64,000 nucleotides of DNA from Paraburkholderia sp. (GCA_004322045.1 SCRN01000013.1:124001-188000), one strand, 5' to 3'. Positions 1 through 9,077 are shown, counted from the stretch's first letter. The notes: generated by a model from the letters alone, not told the origin. Translations and numbers: made by a program.

Positions 1-592
1 GTCGAAGGCCGTCATGGACATGCTCGGTGTCTACCAGCCCGACTTCGGCTATTTGCTGTCCGGGATGGTGTACGGCGAAGGCGAACAGATCGCGCTCGAT
101 ACGCTGATTCAACCGAAGGCGGAGGGTGAAATCGCCTTCGTGCTCAAAAAGGATTTGCTCGGCCCAGGGGTCACGAATGCGATGGTGCTCGCGGCGACTG
201 AATGCGTCATGCCTTGCTTCGAGATCGTCGATTCGCGCATTCGCAATTGGCAGATCAAGATTCAAGACACGGTGGCCGACAACGCCTCTTGCGGTGTGTT
301 CGTACTGGGCGACCGCGCAGTGCGTCCCCGCGACGTCGACCTGGCCGTGTGCGGGATGGTGCTCGAGAAGAACGGCGAGGTGATCGGCACGGGCGCGGGC
401 GCCGCGGCGCTGGGCTCTCCGGTCAACGCCGTCGCATGGCTCGCCAACACGCTGGGCCGCCTCGGCATTCCCCTTAAAGCAGGCGAAATTGTGCTATCGG
501 GCGCGCTCGCCGCAATGGCGAGCATTTCGCCGGGAGATGACTTCCGCGTCTCGATCGGGGGCATCGGCGCCTGCTCGGTGCGCTTCTCCTGA
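1..592 (+). CDS. dmpE: 2-oxopent-4-enoate hydratase, 5'-truncated by window edge
   Basis: Hydrates 2-hydroxypenta-2,4-dienoate (2-oxopent-4-enoate) to 4-hydroxy-2-oxovalerate in the lower catechol meta-cleavage pathway; cytoplasmic. The frame is open from the first bases, and about 196 C-terminal residues of an expected roughly 260 are present, so the start lies left of the window. Family blocks of the fumarylacetoacetate-hydrolase-like fold are visible: PKAEGEIAFVL with its acidic residues, and FEIVDSRIRNW followed by VADNAS. The same blocks recur in dmpH at 2649, the decarboxylase partner that normally forms a complex with this hydratase. The stop at 590-592 is 27 bases before dmpF. The gene order dmpE-F-G-H supports this over other hydratases of the fold. 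Confidence 0.9.
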   Translation, partial: SKAVMDMLGVYQPDFGYLLSGMVYGEGEQIALDTLIQPKAEGEIAFVLKKDLLGPGVTNAMVLAATECVMPCFEIVDSRIRNWQIKIQDTVADNASCGVFVLGDRAVRPRDVDLAVCGMVLEKNGEVIGTGAGAAALGSPVNAVAWLANTLGRLGIPLKAGEIVLSGALAAMASISPGDDFRVSIGGIGACSVRFS

Positions 593-619
593 TCCCATCG
601 TTTTCACAAGGACATCGTC

Positions 620-1543
620 ATGACTCAAAAAATTCGTTGCGCACTGATCGGACCCGGCAACATCGGCACCGATTTGCTCGCCAAGCTGCTGCGCAGCCCC
701 GTGCTGGAACCCGTTTGGATGGTCGGCATCGACCCCGAATCCGACGGCCTCAAGCGCGCCCGCGAGTTGGGCATCAAGACCACGGCGGAAGGGGTCGACG
801 GCCTGCTGCCCCATGTCAAAGCCGACAACATCCAGATCGCATTCGATGCAACGAGTGCTTATGTCCATGCCGAGAACAGCCGGAAACTCATCGAGCTCGG
901 CGTCATGATGATCGATCTCACCCCGGCCGCCATCGGGCCGTATTGCGTCCCTCCGGTGAATCTGCGCGAGCACCTGGGCAAAGGTGAAACGAACGTCAAC
1001 ATGGTGACTTGCGGCGGCCAGGCGACGATCCCGATGGTGTCCGCGGTGTCCCGCGTGCAGCCGGTCGATTACGCCGAGATCATTGCGACGGTGTCGTCGC
1101 GCTCCGCGGGACCCGGCACGCGCAAGAACATCGACGAATTCACGCGCACGACTTCCGCAGCCGTGGCCAAGGTGGGCGGCGCGAAGCGTGGCAAGGCGAT
1201 CATCGTCATCAATCCGGCCGATCCTCCGCTGATCATGCGCGATACGGTGCATTGCCTGACCGAAGGCGAGCCCGATCAGGCCCGCATCACCGAGTCGATC
1301 CACGCGATGGTGGAACAAGTGCAGCGCTATGTCCCCGGCTACCGTCTTGTGAACGGCCCGGTGTTCGACGGCAAGCGCGTATCGGTCTATCTGGAAGTGG
1401 CGGGCCTGGGCGATTACCTGCCGCGGTACGCGGGCAACCTCGACATCATGACCGCGGCAGCGGCCCGCACGGCCGAAATGTTCGCCGAACAGTTGCTGGG
1501 ACTTCGGCCGCAGGCCGCCGCGGCGGAGCGGGAAACCGCCTGA
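620..1543 (+). CDS. dmpF: Acetaldehyde dehydrogenase (acylating)
   Basis: Oxidises acetaldehyde to acetyl-CoA with NAD+ and CoA, taking acetaldehyde by channelling from the DmpG aldolase. The 307-residue length is normal for the DmpF/MhpF/BphJ family. An N-terminal Rossmann motif GPGNIG (residues 11-16) binds NAD, and the catalytic cysteine is C131 in [10 protein letters not shown]. The C-terminal part carries [17 protein letters not shown], typical of the family. It sits between dmpE and dmpG, 65 bases before the aldolase, as expected for two subunits of one bifunctional complex. The start ATG at 620 follows an AAGGACATC ribosome-binding site. Confidence 0.96.
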   Translation: MTQKIRCALIGPGNIGTDLLAKLLRSPVLEPVWMVGIDPESDGLKRARELGIKTTAEGVDGLLPHVKADNIQIAFDATSAYVHAENSRKLIELGVMMIDLTPAAIGPYCVPPVNLREHLGKGETNVNMVTCGGQATIPMVSAVSRVQPVDYAEIIATVSSRSAGPGTRKNIDEFTRTTSAAVAKVGGAKRGKAIIVINPADPPLIMRDTVHCLTEGEPDQARITESIHAMVEQVQRYVPGYRLVNGPVFDGKRVSVYLEVAGLGDYLPRYAGNLDIMTAAAARTAEMFAEQLLGLRPQAAAAERETA

Positions 1544-1608
1544 CCGGATCGGTCGGAGCCGCTGGGGAAGCCACTGACAGGACTATTTAGGATAACTAAG
1601 GAATTGAG

Positions 1609-2652
1609 ATGGATCTCAAAGGCAAGCGAATCACCGTTCACGACATGACATTGCGTGACGGTATGCATCCGAAGCGCCACCAAATGACGCTCGAGCAAAT
1701 GCGCACGATCGCCAAAGGGCTCGACGAGGCCGGCGTTCCGCTGATCGAAGTGACGCACGGCGATGGGCTCGGCGGCTCGTCGGTCAACTACGGCTTTCCG
1801 GCGCACAGCGACGAAGAGTATCTCAGTGCAGTCATTCCGCTTCTGAAGCGAGCAAAGGTGTCGGCGTTGCTGTTGCCCGGCATCGGCACGGTCGATCATC
1901 TGAAGATGGCGCATGGGCTTGGCGTCCACACGATTCGGGTGGCGACGCACTGCACCGAGGCCGATGTCTCCGAGCAGCACATCACGATGGCACGCAAACT
2001 GGAGATGGATACCGTCGGCTTTCTGATGATGAGCCACATGAACAGCCCCGAAGGCCTCGTCAAGCAAGCGAAGTTGATGGAGGGCTACGGCGCGAACTGC
2101 ATCTACATCACCGACTCCGCGGGCTACATGCTGCCCGACGATGTGAAGGCGCGTCTGAGTGCGGTGCGCGAAGCGCTGAAGCCGGAGACAGAACTCGGCT
2201 TTCACGGTCACCACAACCTGGCGATGGGCGTGGCCAATTCGCTGGCGGCGATCGAGAGCGGAGCGAACCGTATCGACGGTGCGGCGGCCGGACTCGGCGC
2301 AGGCGCCGGCAACACGCCGCTCGAAGTGTTCGTGGCGGTGTGCGATCGCATGGGCATCGAAACGGGCGTCGACGTTTGGAAGATTCAAGACGTCGCCGAA
2401 GACCTCGTCGTACCGATGATGGATTTTCCGATCCGCATTGATCGCGACGCGCTCACGCTCGGCTATGCCGGCGTCTACGGCTCGTTCTTGCTGTTCGCCA
2501 AGCGTGCTAGCGAGAAGTATGGCGTGCCGGCACGCGACATTCTCGTCGAGCTCGGCCGCCGCGGCATGGTGGGCGGCCAGGAAGACATGATCGAGGACAC
2601 GGCGCTGACGATGCGCAAAGAGCGCGCAGAGCGCGCGAAGGAAGCGGCATGA
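1609..2652 (+). CDS. dmpG: 4-hydroxy-2-oxovalerate aldolase
   Basis: Cleaves 4-hydroxy-2-oxovalerate to pyruvate and acetaldehyde; a divalent-metal class II aldolase that channels acetaldehyde to DmpF. The 347-residue protein has the HMGL-like TIM-barrel signature [10 protein letters not shown] with R16, D17 and H20, and the metal-ligand block GFHGHHN with H199 and H201. The C-terminal extension that docks to the dehydrogenase is present. It ends in an ATGA overlap with dmpH (2649-2652), which implies translational coupling. This is the last carbon-cleaving step of the meta pathway. Confidence 0.96.
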   Translation: MDLKGKRITVHDMTLRDGMHPKRHQMTLEQMRTIAKGLDEAGVPLIEVTHGDGLGGSSVNYGFPAHSDEEYLSAVIPLLKRAKVSALLLPGIGTVDHLKMAHGLGVHTIRVATHCTEADVSEQHITMARKLEMDTVGFLMMSHMNSPEGLVKQAKLMEGYGANCIYITDSAGYMLPDDVKARLSAVREALKPETELGFHGHHNLAMGVANSLAAIESGANRIDGAAAGLGAGAGNTPLEVFVAVCDRMGIETGVDVWKIQDVAEDLVVPMMDFPIRIDRDALTLGYAGVYGSFLLFAKRASEKYGVPARDILVELGRRGMVGGQEDMIEDTALTMRKERAERAKEAA

Positions 2653-3437
2653 ACCTCTCCACCAGCACCCTGGAAGCGCTGGCGCAACGGCTCGACGACT
2701 GCGCTCGCGAAGCGCGCGATACGGTCAAGATCACCGACGAGTGGCCCCAGATGGACTGGGGCGACGCGTATGCCATCCAAGACGCGATGCGCCGGCGCCA
2801 CTTGCAACGCGGCGCCAGGCTAGTCGGCTACAAGGCCGGCCTGACGTCCCACGCCAAGATGCGCCAAATGGGCGTCGATACGCCCGTGTTCGGCTATCTC
2901 GTCGATACGTTCTCGATCGAGGACGGCGGAGCGTGCGAGGCGCGGACGTTGATCCATCCGAAGGTCGAGCCTGAGATCGCGTTCGTCACGAAGGCTGAAT
3001 TGAAGGGGCCCGGCTGCCATATCGGCAGCGTGCTCGCGGCCACCGACTTCGTCATCGGCGGCATCGAGATCATCGACAGCCGCTATCGCGATTTCAAGTT
3101 CGATCTGAAGAGCGTGGTGGCCGACAACACGTCGGCCGCGCGCTTCGTCATCGGCGGCCAGCCTCTGGGCGTGAACGGAATCGATCTGCGAACGATCGGC
3201 ATCGTCATGGAGAAGAACGGGCGGCCCGTATCGTTCGGCGCAGGGGCGGCCGTGCTGGGCCACCCCGCAGCGGCCGTGGCGCAACTGGCCAATCACCTCG
3301 GTGCGCGCGGCGAATCGATTCCGGCCGGCAGCTTGATTCTGTCGGGCGGCATCACGGAAGCCGTGGCCGTCGAGGCCGGCGACAACGTCACGCTACGCGT
3401 CCAAGGCATGGGCAGCACTAGCGTGCGGTTCATCTAA
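2649..3437 (+). CDS. dmpH: 4-oxalocrotonate decarboxylase
   Basis: Decarboxylates 2-oxo-3-hexenedioate (the keto form of 4-oxalocrotonate) to 2-hydroxypenta-2,4-dienoate, the substrate of DmpE. The 262-residue length is normal. It shares the hydratase fold and motifs with dmpE ([33 protein letters not shown]), so hydratase and decarboxylase could be confused. The assignment rests on position between dmpG and the tautomerase dmpI and on the N-terminal region, with [18 protein letters not shown] in place of the DmpE start. It overlaps dmpG by four bases and ends 21 bases before dmpI. Confidence 0.9.
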   Translation: MNLSTSTLEALAQRLDDCAREARDTVKITDEWPQMDWGDAYAIQDAMRRRHLQRGARLVGYKAGLTSHAKMRQMGVDTPVFGYLVDTFSIEDGGACEARTLIHPKVEPEIAFVTKAELKGPGCHIGSVLAATDFVIGGIEIIDSRYRDFKFDLKSVVADNTSAARFVIGGQPLGVNGIDLRTIGIVMEKNGRPVSFGAGAAVLGHPAAAVAQLANHLGARGESIPAGSLILSGGITEAVAVEAGDNVTLRVQGMGSTSVRFI

Positions 3438-3458
3438 CCCATCGGAAAGGAGGCTAGC

Positions 3459-3650
3459 GTGCCCATCGCTCATTTGTACATCTTGGAAGGCCGAGACGAA
3501 GAGAAGAAGGAGCGGTTGATCGCCGAAGTGAGTGAGGCGATTCACCGTGCTATCGATGCCCCGCTGGACGCTGTGCGCGTCATCGTCACGGAGATGCCGA
3601 AGGCGCATTTCGGTATCGGCGGCCAAAGCGCGAAGAAGCGGGGCCGATAG
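3459..3650 (+). CDS. dmpI: 4-oxalocrotonate tautomerase (2-hydroxymuconate tautomerase)
   Basis: Isomerises 2-hydroxymuconate to 2-oxo-3-hexenedioate. The 63-residue subunit has the family length. The GTG start at 3459 is chosen because it leaves Pro as residue 2, which becomes the catalytic N-terminal proline after Met removal, and because a strong GGAAAGGAGG ribosome-binding site precedes it at 3444-3453. The conserved arginine lies in [10 protein letters not shown], and the tail [10 protein letters not shown] fits the family's C-terminal segment. It serves the dehydrogenase/oxalocrotonate branch, while dmpD downstream serves the hydrolytic branch, so both branches are encoded. Confidence 0.95.
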   Translation: MPIAHLYILEGRDEEKKERLIAEVSEAIHRAIDAPLDAVRVIVTEMPKAHFGIGGQSAKKRGR

Positions 3651-3689
3651 GCCTCGCTCTTGGGGACTCATTTTTTACGGTAGGACACT

Positions 3690-4520
3690 ATGCAAACGAA
3701 TCCTGAACTCGGAGATTCGATCGTCGCCGCGGGTATTCGCACGAATTACCACGATCAGGGCAAAGGCCCCGCTGTCCTCTTGATTCACGGCTCCGGGCCC
3801 GGCGTGACGGCGTGGGCGAACTGGCGGCTGACCATGCCGGCATTGTCATCGCACTTTCGCGTGATCGCACCCGATATGGTCGGCTTCGGGGAGACGCAGC
3901 GCCCCGAGGGTCACCGCTACTCGATGCAAACCTGGCTCGTTCATTTGCTCGGTCTGCTCGACGCGCTCGATATCGAACGGGTCCATGTGGTCGGCAATTC
4001 GTTCGGCGGGGCACTGGCGCTCGCGCTGGCGATCCACGCGCCCCAACGGGTCGGAAAACTCGTGCTGATGGGCAGCGCCGGCGTTTCGTTTCCGATCACC
4101 GAAGGGCTCGACGCCGTATGGGGTTACGAGCCGTCGATCGACACCATGCGTGCCTTGCTCGACATCTTCGCGTTCGACCGGTCGCGCGTGACCGACGAAC
4201 TCGCCAAGCTGCGCTACGAGGCAAGCATCCGGCCCGGCTATCACGAGGCGTTTTCGCAGATGTTTCCCGCACCTCGCCAGCGCTGGGTGGATGCGTTGGC
4301 GAGCGACGAGGAGAAGATTCGGCGCGTGGCGCACGACACCTTGATCGTTCACGGCCGCGACGATCGCGTAATTCCGCTCGAGACCTCGTTGCGGCTGCAT
4401 GCACTCATCGGCCGTTCGCAATTGCACGTATTCGGGCAATGCGGCCACTGGACCCAAATCGAACACGCCGCTCGTTTTAACCGCCTCGTCATCGACCACT
4501 TCAACGAGGTGGATGCGTAA
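3690..4520 (+). CDS. dmpD: 2-hydroxymuconate-semialdehyde hydrolase
   Basis: An alpha/beta hydrolase that cleaves meta-ring-fission products, releasing formate from 2-hydroxymuconic semialdehyde (or acetate from the methyl-substituted product) and giving 2-hydroxypenta-2,4-dienoate. The 276 residues include the oxyanion-hole motif LIHGSGPGVTAWANW (from residue 31), the nucleophile elbow GNSFGG with S104, an acid-loop Asp in HGRDDRVIPLE and a C-terminal catalytic His in GQCGHWTQIEH. The classical dmp operon has dmpD before dmpE; here it lies at the distal end after dmpI. The substrate range cannot be read from the sequence; BphD- and TodF-like relatives are the alternative. Confidence 0.9.
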   Translation: MQTNPELGDSIVAAGIRTNYHDQGKGPAVLLIHGSGPGVTAWANWRLTMPALSSHFRVIAPDMVGFGETQRPEGHRYSMQTWLVHLLGLLDALDIERVHVVGNSFGGALALALAIHAPQRVGKLVLMGSAGVSFPITEGLDAVWGYEPSIDTMRALLDIFAFDRSRVTDELAKLRYEASIRPGYHEAFSQMFPAPRQRWVDALASDEEKIRRVAHDTLIVHGRDDRVIPLETSLRLHALIGRSQLHVFGQCGHWTQIEHAARFNRLVIDHFNEVDA

Positions 4521-4574
4521 TCCGCCCGCCGAGGGTTGCATGGCCGCATAAGTAAGTACAACTAACGACTAATC

Positions 4575-4591
4575 GATCTTTTCAAAAGATC
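4575..4591. promoter_or_regulatory. 17-bp perfect palindrome just before the tbuX ribosome-binding site
   Basis: GATCTTTTCAAAAGATC is an 8+1+8 perfect inverted repeat that abuts the AGGAGA ribosome-binding site of the porin gene. It is AT-rich against a GC-rich background. It could be a repressor operator or a weak RNA hairpin covering the ribosome-binding site; the sequence does not decide. Confidence 0.45.
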
Positions 4592-4602
4592 AGGAGACAG
4601 AT

Positions 4603-5982
4603 GTGAAAGGCAATTGCATTCGCACCGCGGCGGCGGCATGTATCGCGGCTTGGGCGGGCCACGCCCAAGCCACGGACGTTTTCAATCTGGAGGGCTTTGG
4701 GCCGGTTTCACGTGCGATGGGCGGCACCGGCGCCGCGTACGATATCGGTCCCGGTGCGATGATGATGAACCCGGCGACGCTAGGTTTGATGAGCGACGGA
4801 CGGTATTTGAGCATGGGCCTCGATGTGGTCACGACCGACATCAAGGCTACCAACACGGCTACGGGCGAAACGGCCTCGTCGGGGAACCACGGCGGCAATA
4901 ACGGTCCGTATTTCGCACCGGAAGCTGCGTTCGTCTACCGCAGCGGGGCTTATGCGTTCGGCGTCGGCGCATTCGCCGAGGGAGGCCTGGGTACGCAATT
5001 CGGCGGCAGCAGTTTCTTGTCGCGCACGGTCACGAACGGAATCGATACCGGGTTCGACAACTTCTCTCGGTTGCTCGTGCTGCGCATACCGTTCTCGCTC
5101 GCCTACAAGGTGAACGACAAGCTGACGGTCGGCGGCTCGATCGATGCCGTATGGACATCGCTGAATCTCGGCATGCTGCTCGATGCGTCGCAGATCGGTG
5201 GGCTCGCTGCGCAAAATCGTGTCTCCGGTACGCTGTTGCCAACGCTGCTCGGTGTCCCCGGACTATCGGGCGGATACGTCAATTTCAACCATAAGGGTAT
5301 CGTGGGCGGCGGCGCCAGCGCCTGGGGCATCGGCGCAAAGCTGGGGCTGACCTATCGGATCACGCCCGATACGACACTCGGCCTCGCCTATAACTTCAAG
5401 ACGCATGTGGGCGACCTGACGGGGCATGCCACGCTGACGGCCGTCAGTTCGGTGGCCGGCAATATTCCACTCAGCGGCGACATCGCCGTTCATGAGTTCG
5501 AGATGCCGGCGCAATTCACGGCGGGAATCACCCATCGCTTTACCGATCGGCTGAGCGTTTCGGCCGACTACCAGCGCGTGTTTCTGTCGAGCGTCATGAA
5601 GGACATCAACGTGACGTTCACGCAGGCGGGCACCGGTGCGAACCTGAATCTTTCGTTGCCGCAGAACTACCGCGACATCAACGTGTTCGGGCTCGGTGCG
5701 CAATATCGCTACAACGATACGTGGACCTTCCGGGCAGGCTTTCACTACGCTCAGGAGGCGATCCCGAACAACATGATGTATGCGGTCATTCCCGCGATTC
5801 CGACGACGAGCGTCACAGGCGGCGTGTCTTATGCGTTCGGAAAGAACGACATACTGGATGTCGGGTTGTCTGTGGGTATGCAGAAAACATTGACGAATAC
5901 GAGTGCGCCTAATACGGCGGTTCCGTTGAAGGTGACGCATTCGCAACTCAATGCCGTGATCGCTTATCAGAAGCGCTTTTGA
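4603..5982 (+). CDS. tbuX: FadL/TodX/TbuX-family outer-membrane hydrocarbon channel
   Basis: Forms a beta-barrel that admits hydrophobic aromatics such as toluene across the outer membrane. The 459-residue protein has a signal peptide ending near HAQA-TDV, followed by the FadL-type N-terminal segment NLEGFGPVSRAMGGTGAA and the block GPGAMMMNPATLGL. The body is rich in alternating beta-strand segments, and the protein ends in aromatic Phe (YQKRF), as outer-membrane barrels do. The GTG start at 4603 follows AGGAGA; an ATG two bases earlier is out of frame and stops at once. It lies 82 bases after dmpD and converges with tbuT. In Ralstonia pickettii PKO1 tbuX likewise lies next to tbuT. Confidence 0.9.
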   Translation: MKGNCIRTAAAACIAAWAGHAQATDVFNLEGFGPVSRAMGGTGAAYDIGPGAMMMNPATLGLMSDGRYLSMGLDVVTTDIKATNTATGETASSGNHGGNNGPYFAPEAAFVYRSGAYAFGVGAFAEGGLGTQFGGSSFLSRTVTNGIDTGFDNFSRLLVLRIPFSLAYKVNDKLTVGGSIDAVWTSLNLGMLLDASQIGGLAAQNRVSGTLLPTLLGVPGLSGGYVNFNHKGIVGGGASAWGIGAKLGLTYRITPDTTLGLAYNFKTHVGDLTGHATLTAVSSVAGNIPLSGDIAVHEFEMPAQFTAGITHRFTDRLSVSADYQRVFLSSVMKDINVTFTQAGTGANLNLSLPQNYRDINVFGLGAQYRYNDTWTFRAGFHYAQEAIPNNMMYAVIPAIPTTSVTGGVSYAFGKNDILDVGLSVGMQKTLTNTSAPNTAVPLKVTHSQLNAVIAYQKRF

Positions 5983-6002
5983 CTTGAACCCCGGGTAGGC
6001 CG

Positions 6003-6039
6003 AGCACGCCGGGCCGACGTAAAGCCGGCCCGGCGTGCT
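6003..6039. terminator. Bidirectional hairpin between converging tbuX and tbuT
   Basis: AGCACGCCGGGCCG (6003-6016) pairs perfectly with CGGCCCGGCGTGCT (6026-6039), giving a 14-bp GC-rich stem with a 9-base loop. It lies between the stops of the convergent genes tbuX (5982) and tbuT (6049). No T-tract follows on either side, so termination may be weak or Rho-assisted. Confidence 0.7.
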
Positions 6040-6048
6040 GCCCGCTTG

Positions 6049-7833
6049 TCAATCGCGGTCGACGGGGATGCCGTATTTGCGTAGCCGATAGGCGAGCTTG
6101 GGGCGCGTGATGCCGAGCACGCGGGCCGCCAGCGAGAGGTTGCCGTTGGCCTCCGCCACGGCCGCCCGCAGCATCGCGGTTTCGGTTTCCGCCAAACCGG
6201 GACGGCTCGTGGGCAGATCGGCTGCCACACTGGTTTCGGCGACATCGTTGATGGGGGCGAGGTTGCCGCTACGTTTGAGTACGAACGACGATACGTCGAT
6301 CTCCTCGCCGGTTGTGAATAGGTGACACAGATCGAGGGCGCCGCCGTCTTCGGCTAGGATAATCGCCCGCTCGATCATGTTTTCCAGTTCACGCACGTTG
6401 CCGGGCCAGTCGTAGTTGAACATGGCGTCCACGGCTCGCTCACGAAATCCCGTGATGTTCTTGCCGTGCTTCTTCGCGAGCCGCTGCAGGAACCAATTCA
6501 TCATCAGCGGGATATCGTCGCGCCGATCGCGCAGCGGGGGGACGAGAATCGGGAAAACGTTCAGGCGAAAAAATAGATCCTCTCGGAATTGGCCGGCTTT
6601 CACGGCTTCACGGAGATTGACATTCGTCGCCGCAACCACGCGCACGTCGATCTTGCGGGTGCGCGTATCGCCGACGCGCTCGATCTCGCCTTGCTGAAGC
6701 GCGCGTAGAAGCTTGCCTTGCGCGGTGAAACTGAGCGTGCCGACTTCATCGAGGAAAAGCGTGCCGCCGTCGGCCCGCTCGAACCGCCCCGGCCGGGACG
6801 ACGTCGCACCCGTGTAGCCGCCTCGTTCGACACCGAACAATTCCGATTCCATGAGGTGCTCGGGGATCGAGGCGCAATTGACCGCCACGAACGGCCCGTC
6901 CGCGCGCTTGCTCAGGCGGTGCAGGTTATTGGCGAAGACTTCCTTGCCGACTCCGCTTTCGCCGAGAAACAGCACGGTCGCTTCCGTGGGCGCGGACTTG
7001 TTGACCATATGGCAGACCGTATTGAATCCCGCCGAGGCGCCGACCACGCCGAAGCTGTTCTCGGGGGCTTGCGCGAGTCTTGCCGCGATCCGACTCGTAG
7101 CCGGTAGCGCCGCCTCGGGCTTGAGCGACCATTTGACGAAATCGCCGATCTGCAAGAAGCGCAGATCGTCTTGTGCGTCCTCCCAGTCTTCGACAGGCTT
7201 GCCGATGACGCGGCACTTCGAATGCCCCATGCCCCGGCATTCCACTTCTCGCCATAAGATGGGCCGGCCCATGAATGCGCTCGTGTACCCGCATGCATAG
7301 CCGATCAACATCCAACATACGGGCTCGTGGCCGATGCCGTAGCTGGCGACGTGCGCCTCCGCTTCGGAACTGTCGATCAAATAGAAATCGCCGAAGTAGT
7401 GCCCGCGTTCGACGTCGATTTCCAAAGCGATTGGCTCGCAATGGACGATGCCCTCGAGCGATACGAGTTGCGGTCCCGCGAGGAAGTCGTCGTACCGATT
7501 CGATCCCGCGCGCACCTTGCGCGTCATCGCCGCGTCGTGGCTGCCGGCTTGATAGCCGATGCGGGTGATGAGCCCGCGCGCGGTCTCTTTGCCCAGACTT
7601 TCGATCAGCTCTTGACGCAAGGCGCCGAGCGAGCTGATGTGCATGAGCATCATCCGCTGATCGTCGAGCCAGATGCGTCCCTGCTGCGGGGCGAAACGAA
7701 GTCGCTTGGCTAGGTCGTGAATGGCAGGGACGCGGATTTCTTTCGGCCGCTCGTGAGGTGCGGAGGTATCGGTTTTGTACACGGCCGTGGAGACGGCGCC
7801 GTGTTTGCCGGCGTGTGGCGGACGTTCGTGCAT
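6049..7833 (-). CDS. tbuT: Sigma-54-dependent activator of the TbuT/XylR/DmpR class
   Basis: An NtrC-family regulator that binds an aromatic effector and activates the tmo promoter with sigma-54. The 594 residues comprise an N-terminal XylR_N/V4R sensor (about 36-215), a linker, an AAA+ domain with Walker A GESGVGKE (291-298), Walker B LFLDEVG (359-365) and arginine-finger region, and a C-terminal Fis-type HTH (about 560-590). Start ATG 7833 is chosen from a GAGGT site upstream and from homology; a longer reading frame runs upstream but lies outside the family. A zinc site matching MopR is kept (C173, E196, C199, C207). The sigma-54-contact motif reads GGYTGA (338-343) instead of GAFTGA. It follows tmoF by 236 bases on the same strand, so it may be expressed by read-through from the tmo promoter. 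Confidence 0.93.
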   Translation of the reverse strand: MHERPPHAGKHGAVSTAVYKTDTSAPHERPKEIRVPAIHDLAKRLRFAPQQGRIWLDDQRMMLMHISSLGALRQELIESLGKETARGLITRIGYQAGSHDAAMTRKVRAGSNRYDDFLAGPQLVSLEGIVHCEPIALEIDVERGHYFGDFYLIDSSEAEAHVASYGIGHEPVCWMLIGYACGYTSAFMGRPILWREVECRGMGHSKCRVIGKPVEDWEDAQDDLRFLQIGDFVKWSLKPEAALPATSRIAARLAQAPENSFGVVGASAGFNTVCHMVNKSAPTEATVLFLGESGVGKEVFANNLHRLSKRADGPFVAVNCASIPEHLMESELFGVERGGYTGATSSRPGRFERADGGTLFLDEVGTLSFTAQGKLLRALQQGEIERVGDTRTRKIDVRVVAATNVNLREAVKAGQFREDLFFRLNVFPILVPPLRDRRDDIPLMMNWFLQRLAKKHGKNITGFRERAVDAMFNYDWPGNVRELENMIERAIILAEDGGALDLCHLFTTGEEIDVSSFVLKRSGNLAPINDVAETSVAADLPTSRPGLAETETAMLRAAVAEANGNLSLAARVLGITRPKLAYRLRKYGIPVDRD

Positions 7834-8069
7834 GCTGACCTCGATCGCTGCCGTGCGCAGGCTCGTCGCAAAGCGGCGCACCTGTGGCGGCGCGCGGCCT
7901 GCAACCCGCTTGCACCGCAAGCGCGGAAACGGATGACGTGTTAGCTTACGCCGCTCCTCGTTCGATGGCGATTGGTGGAACCACGCTGAGCGGTGACTTT
8001 GCATGCGCCGCGCGTCGCCTGCCTGCCTTCTCGGTTTCTCCGGGGTGCCCTTCGACGTTAGCCAGAAGA

Positions 8070-9077
8070 TCAGACGAAACGATCGAAGTGAATATGCTCG
8101 AACGGAACGCGATGCCGCAGCATCAACATTTCCTGCAAGGCTTCGATCATCGGGGGCGGGCCGGCGAAGTAAAACTCGTGCTCGGCCAGCGACGTGCCCA
8201 GATCCCGTTCGACCAGCGTGTGCACGAAGCCCGTTTCGCCGTGCCATGCCGGCATCGGCTGAGGCGCAGAAAGCACGACTTCGACCTTCATGCGCGTATG
8301 TTCCGCCGCGAGCGCATCGAGGCCTTCGAGGGCGCTGAGATCCGCTTGGCTGCGCGCCCCATAGTAGAAGCGCAGACGGCGCGTACCGGGCTGTGAGAGG
8401 GCGCCGCACGCGATCGAGAGCATCGGCGCGAGTCCCGATCCGCCGGCGATGCAGACGATGTCGCGAGTGCTGTCCTCGCGCAGGTGCGCATGACCATAGG
8501 GGCCATCGAGCACGATCTGCTCGCCCACGTCGATCGCGTCGAACAGCGCATTGCTGCCTGCCCCGCCGGGCACGCGGCGGATGATGAACTGCCACAGGCC
8601 GTCGCCGTTCGGCAGGTTCGACATCGAATAGGCGCGCGCACCGTGCGCCGCTTGCGGATACAGCAACGCATATTGACCCGCTCGAAAGTGCGCGTGCTCC
8701 GGAATATGGAAGGTGAATTCGCTCATGTCGGGCGTCAATGCGCGGCGCGCTTTCAGCGTGGCGGTCCGTTTCGAGGTGGCGACGACGGGGCGGTAGCTGT
8801 CGTCGCAGCGCACGCGGATGGTGCAATCCCCCGCGGGCTTCGACTGGCAAGCCAAGCGCTTACCGCGTTTGCGATCTCGCTCCGTCAGGCCGGGCGCTTC
8901 GTCCCACAACGTATCGATCGAGCCTTCGACGAGTTCGAAGCGGCAAGCGCCGCATCCGCCGACGCTGCACTCATGCGGCAACCCGACTCCCGCACGCAAT
9001 GCGCCGCGCAGCAGGGTGTCTTCGTCGTGGGCGACCTCGAATGCCTCGCCCGAGTCCAGGGTGATCCGGTATTTCAT
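8070..9077 (-). CDS. tmoF: Toluene monooxygenase NADH:ferredoxin oxidoreductase
   Basis: Passes electrons from NADH through FAD and a plant-type [2Fe-2S] centre to the Rieske ferredoxin TmoC. The 335 residues comprise an N-terminal ferredoxin domain with C37, C42, C45 and C77 (CSVGGCGAC and the distal Cys), an FAD-binding motif RAYSMSN, and an NAD-binding motif CIAGGSGLAPM. The C-terminus VPFEHIHFDRF is shared with TmoF/TbuC rather than with phenol-hydroxylase reductases. Start ATG 9077 (MKYRIT) is chosen by family alignment; an upstream in-frame ATG would add 41 unrelated residues. It is the last structural gene of the six-gene operon, 55 bases after tmoE. Confidence 0.93.
   Translation of the reverse strand: MKYRITLDSGEAFEVAHDEDTLLRGALRAGVGLPHECSVGGCGACRFELVEGSIDTLWDEAPGLTERDRKRGKRLACQSKPAGDCTIRVRCDDSYRPVVATSKRTATLKARRALTPDMSEFTFHIPEHAHFRAGQYALLYPQAAHGARAYSMSNLPNGDGLWQFIIRRVPGGAGSNALFDAIDVGEQIVLDGPYGHAHLREDSTRDIVCIAGGSGLAPMLSIACGALSQPGTRRLRFYYGARSQADLSALEGLDALAAEHTRMKVEVVLSAPQPMPAWHGETGFVHTLVERDLGTSLAEHEFYFAGPPPMIEALQEMLMLRHRVPFEHIHFDRFV

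Noticed and set aside
494-1318. Long minus-strand open frame (274 codons) opposite dmpE/dmpF
   Set aside because: Mirror of well-supported dmp genes; His/Arg/Asp-rich translation typical of antisense frames in high-GC DNA.
7834-8850. 340-codon upstream extension of the tbuT frame
   Set aside because: It overlaps tmoF in another frame, has no family similarity, and a ribosome-binding site supports the start at 7833.
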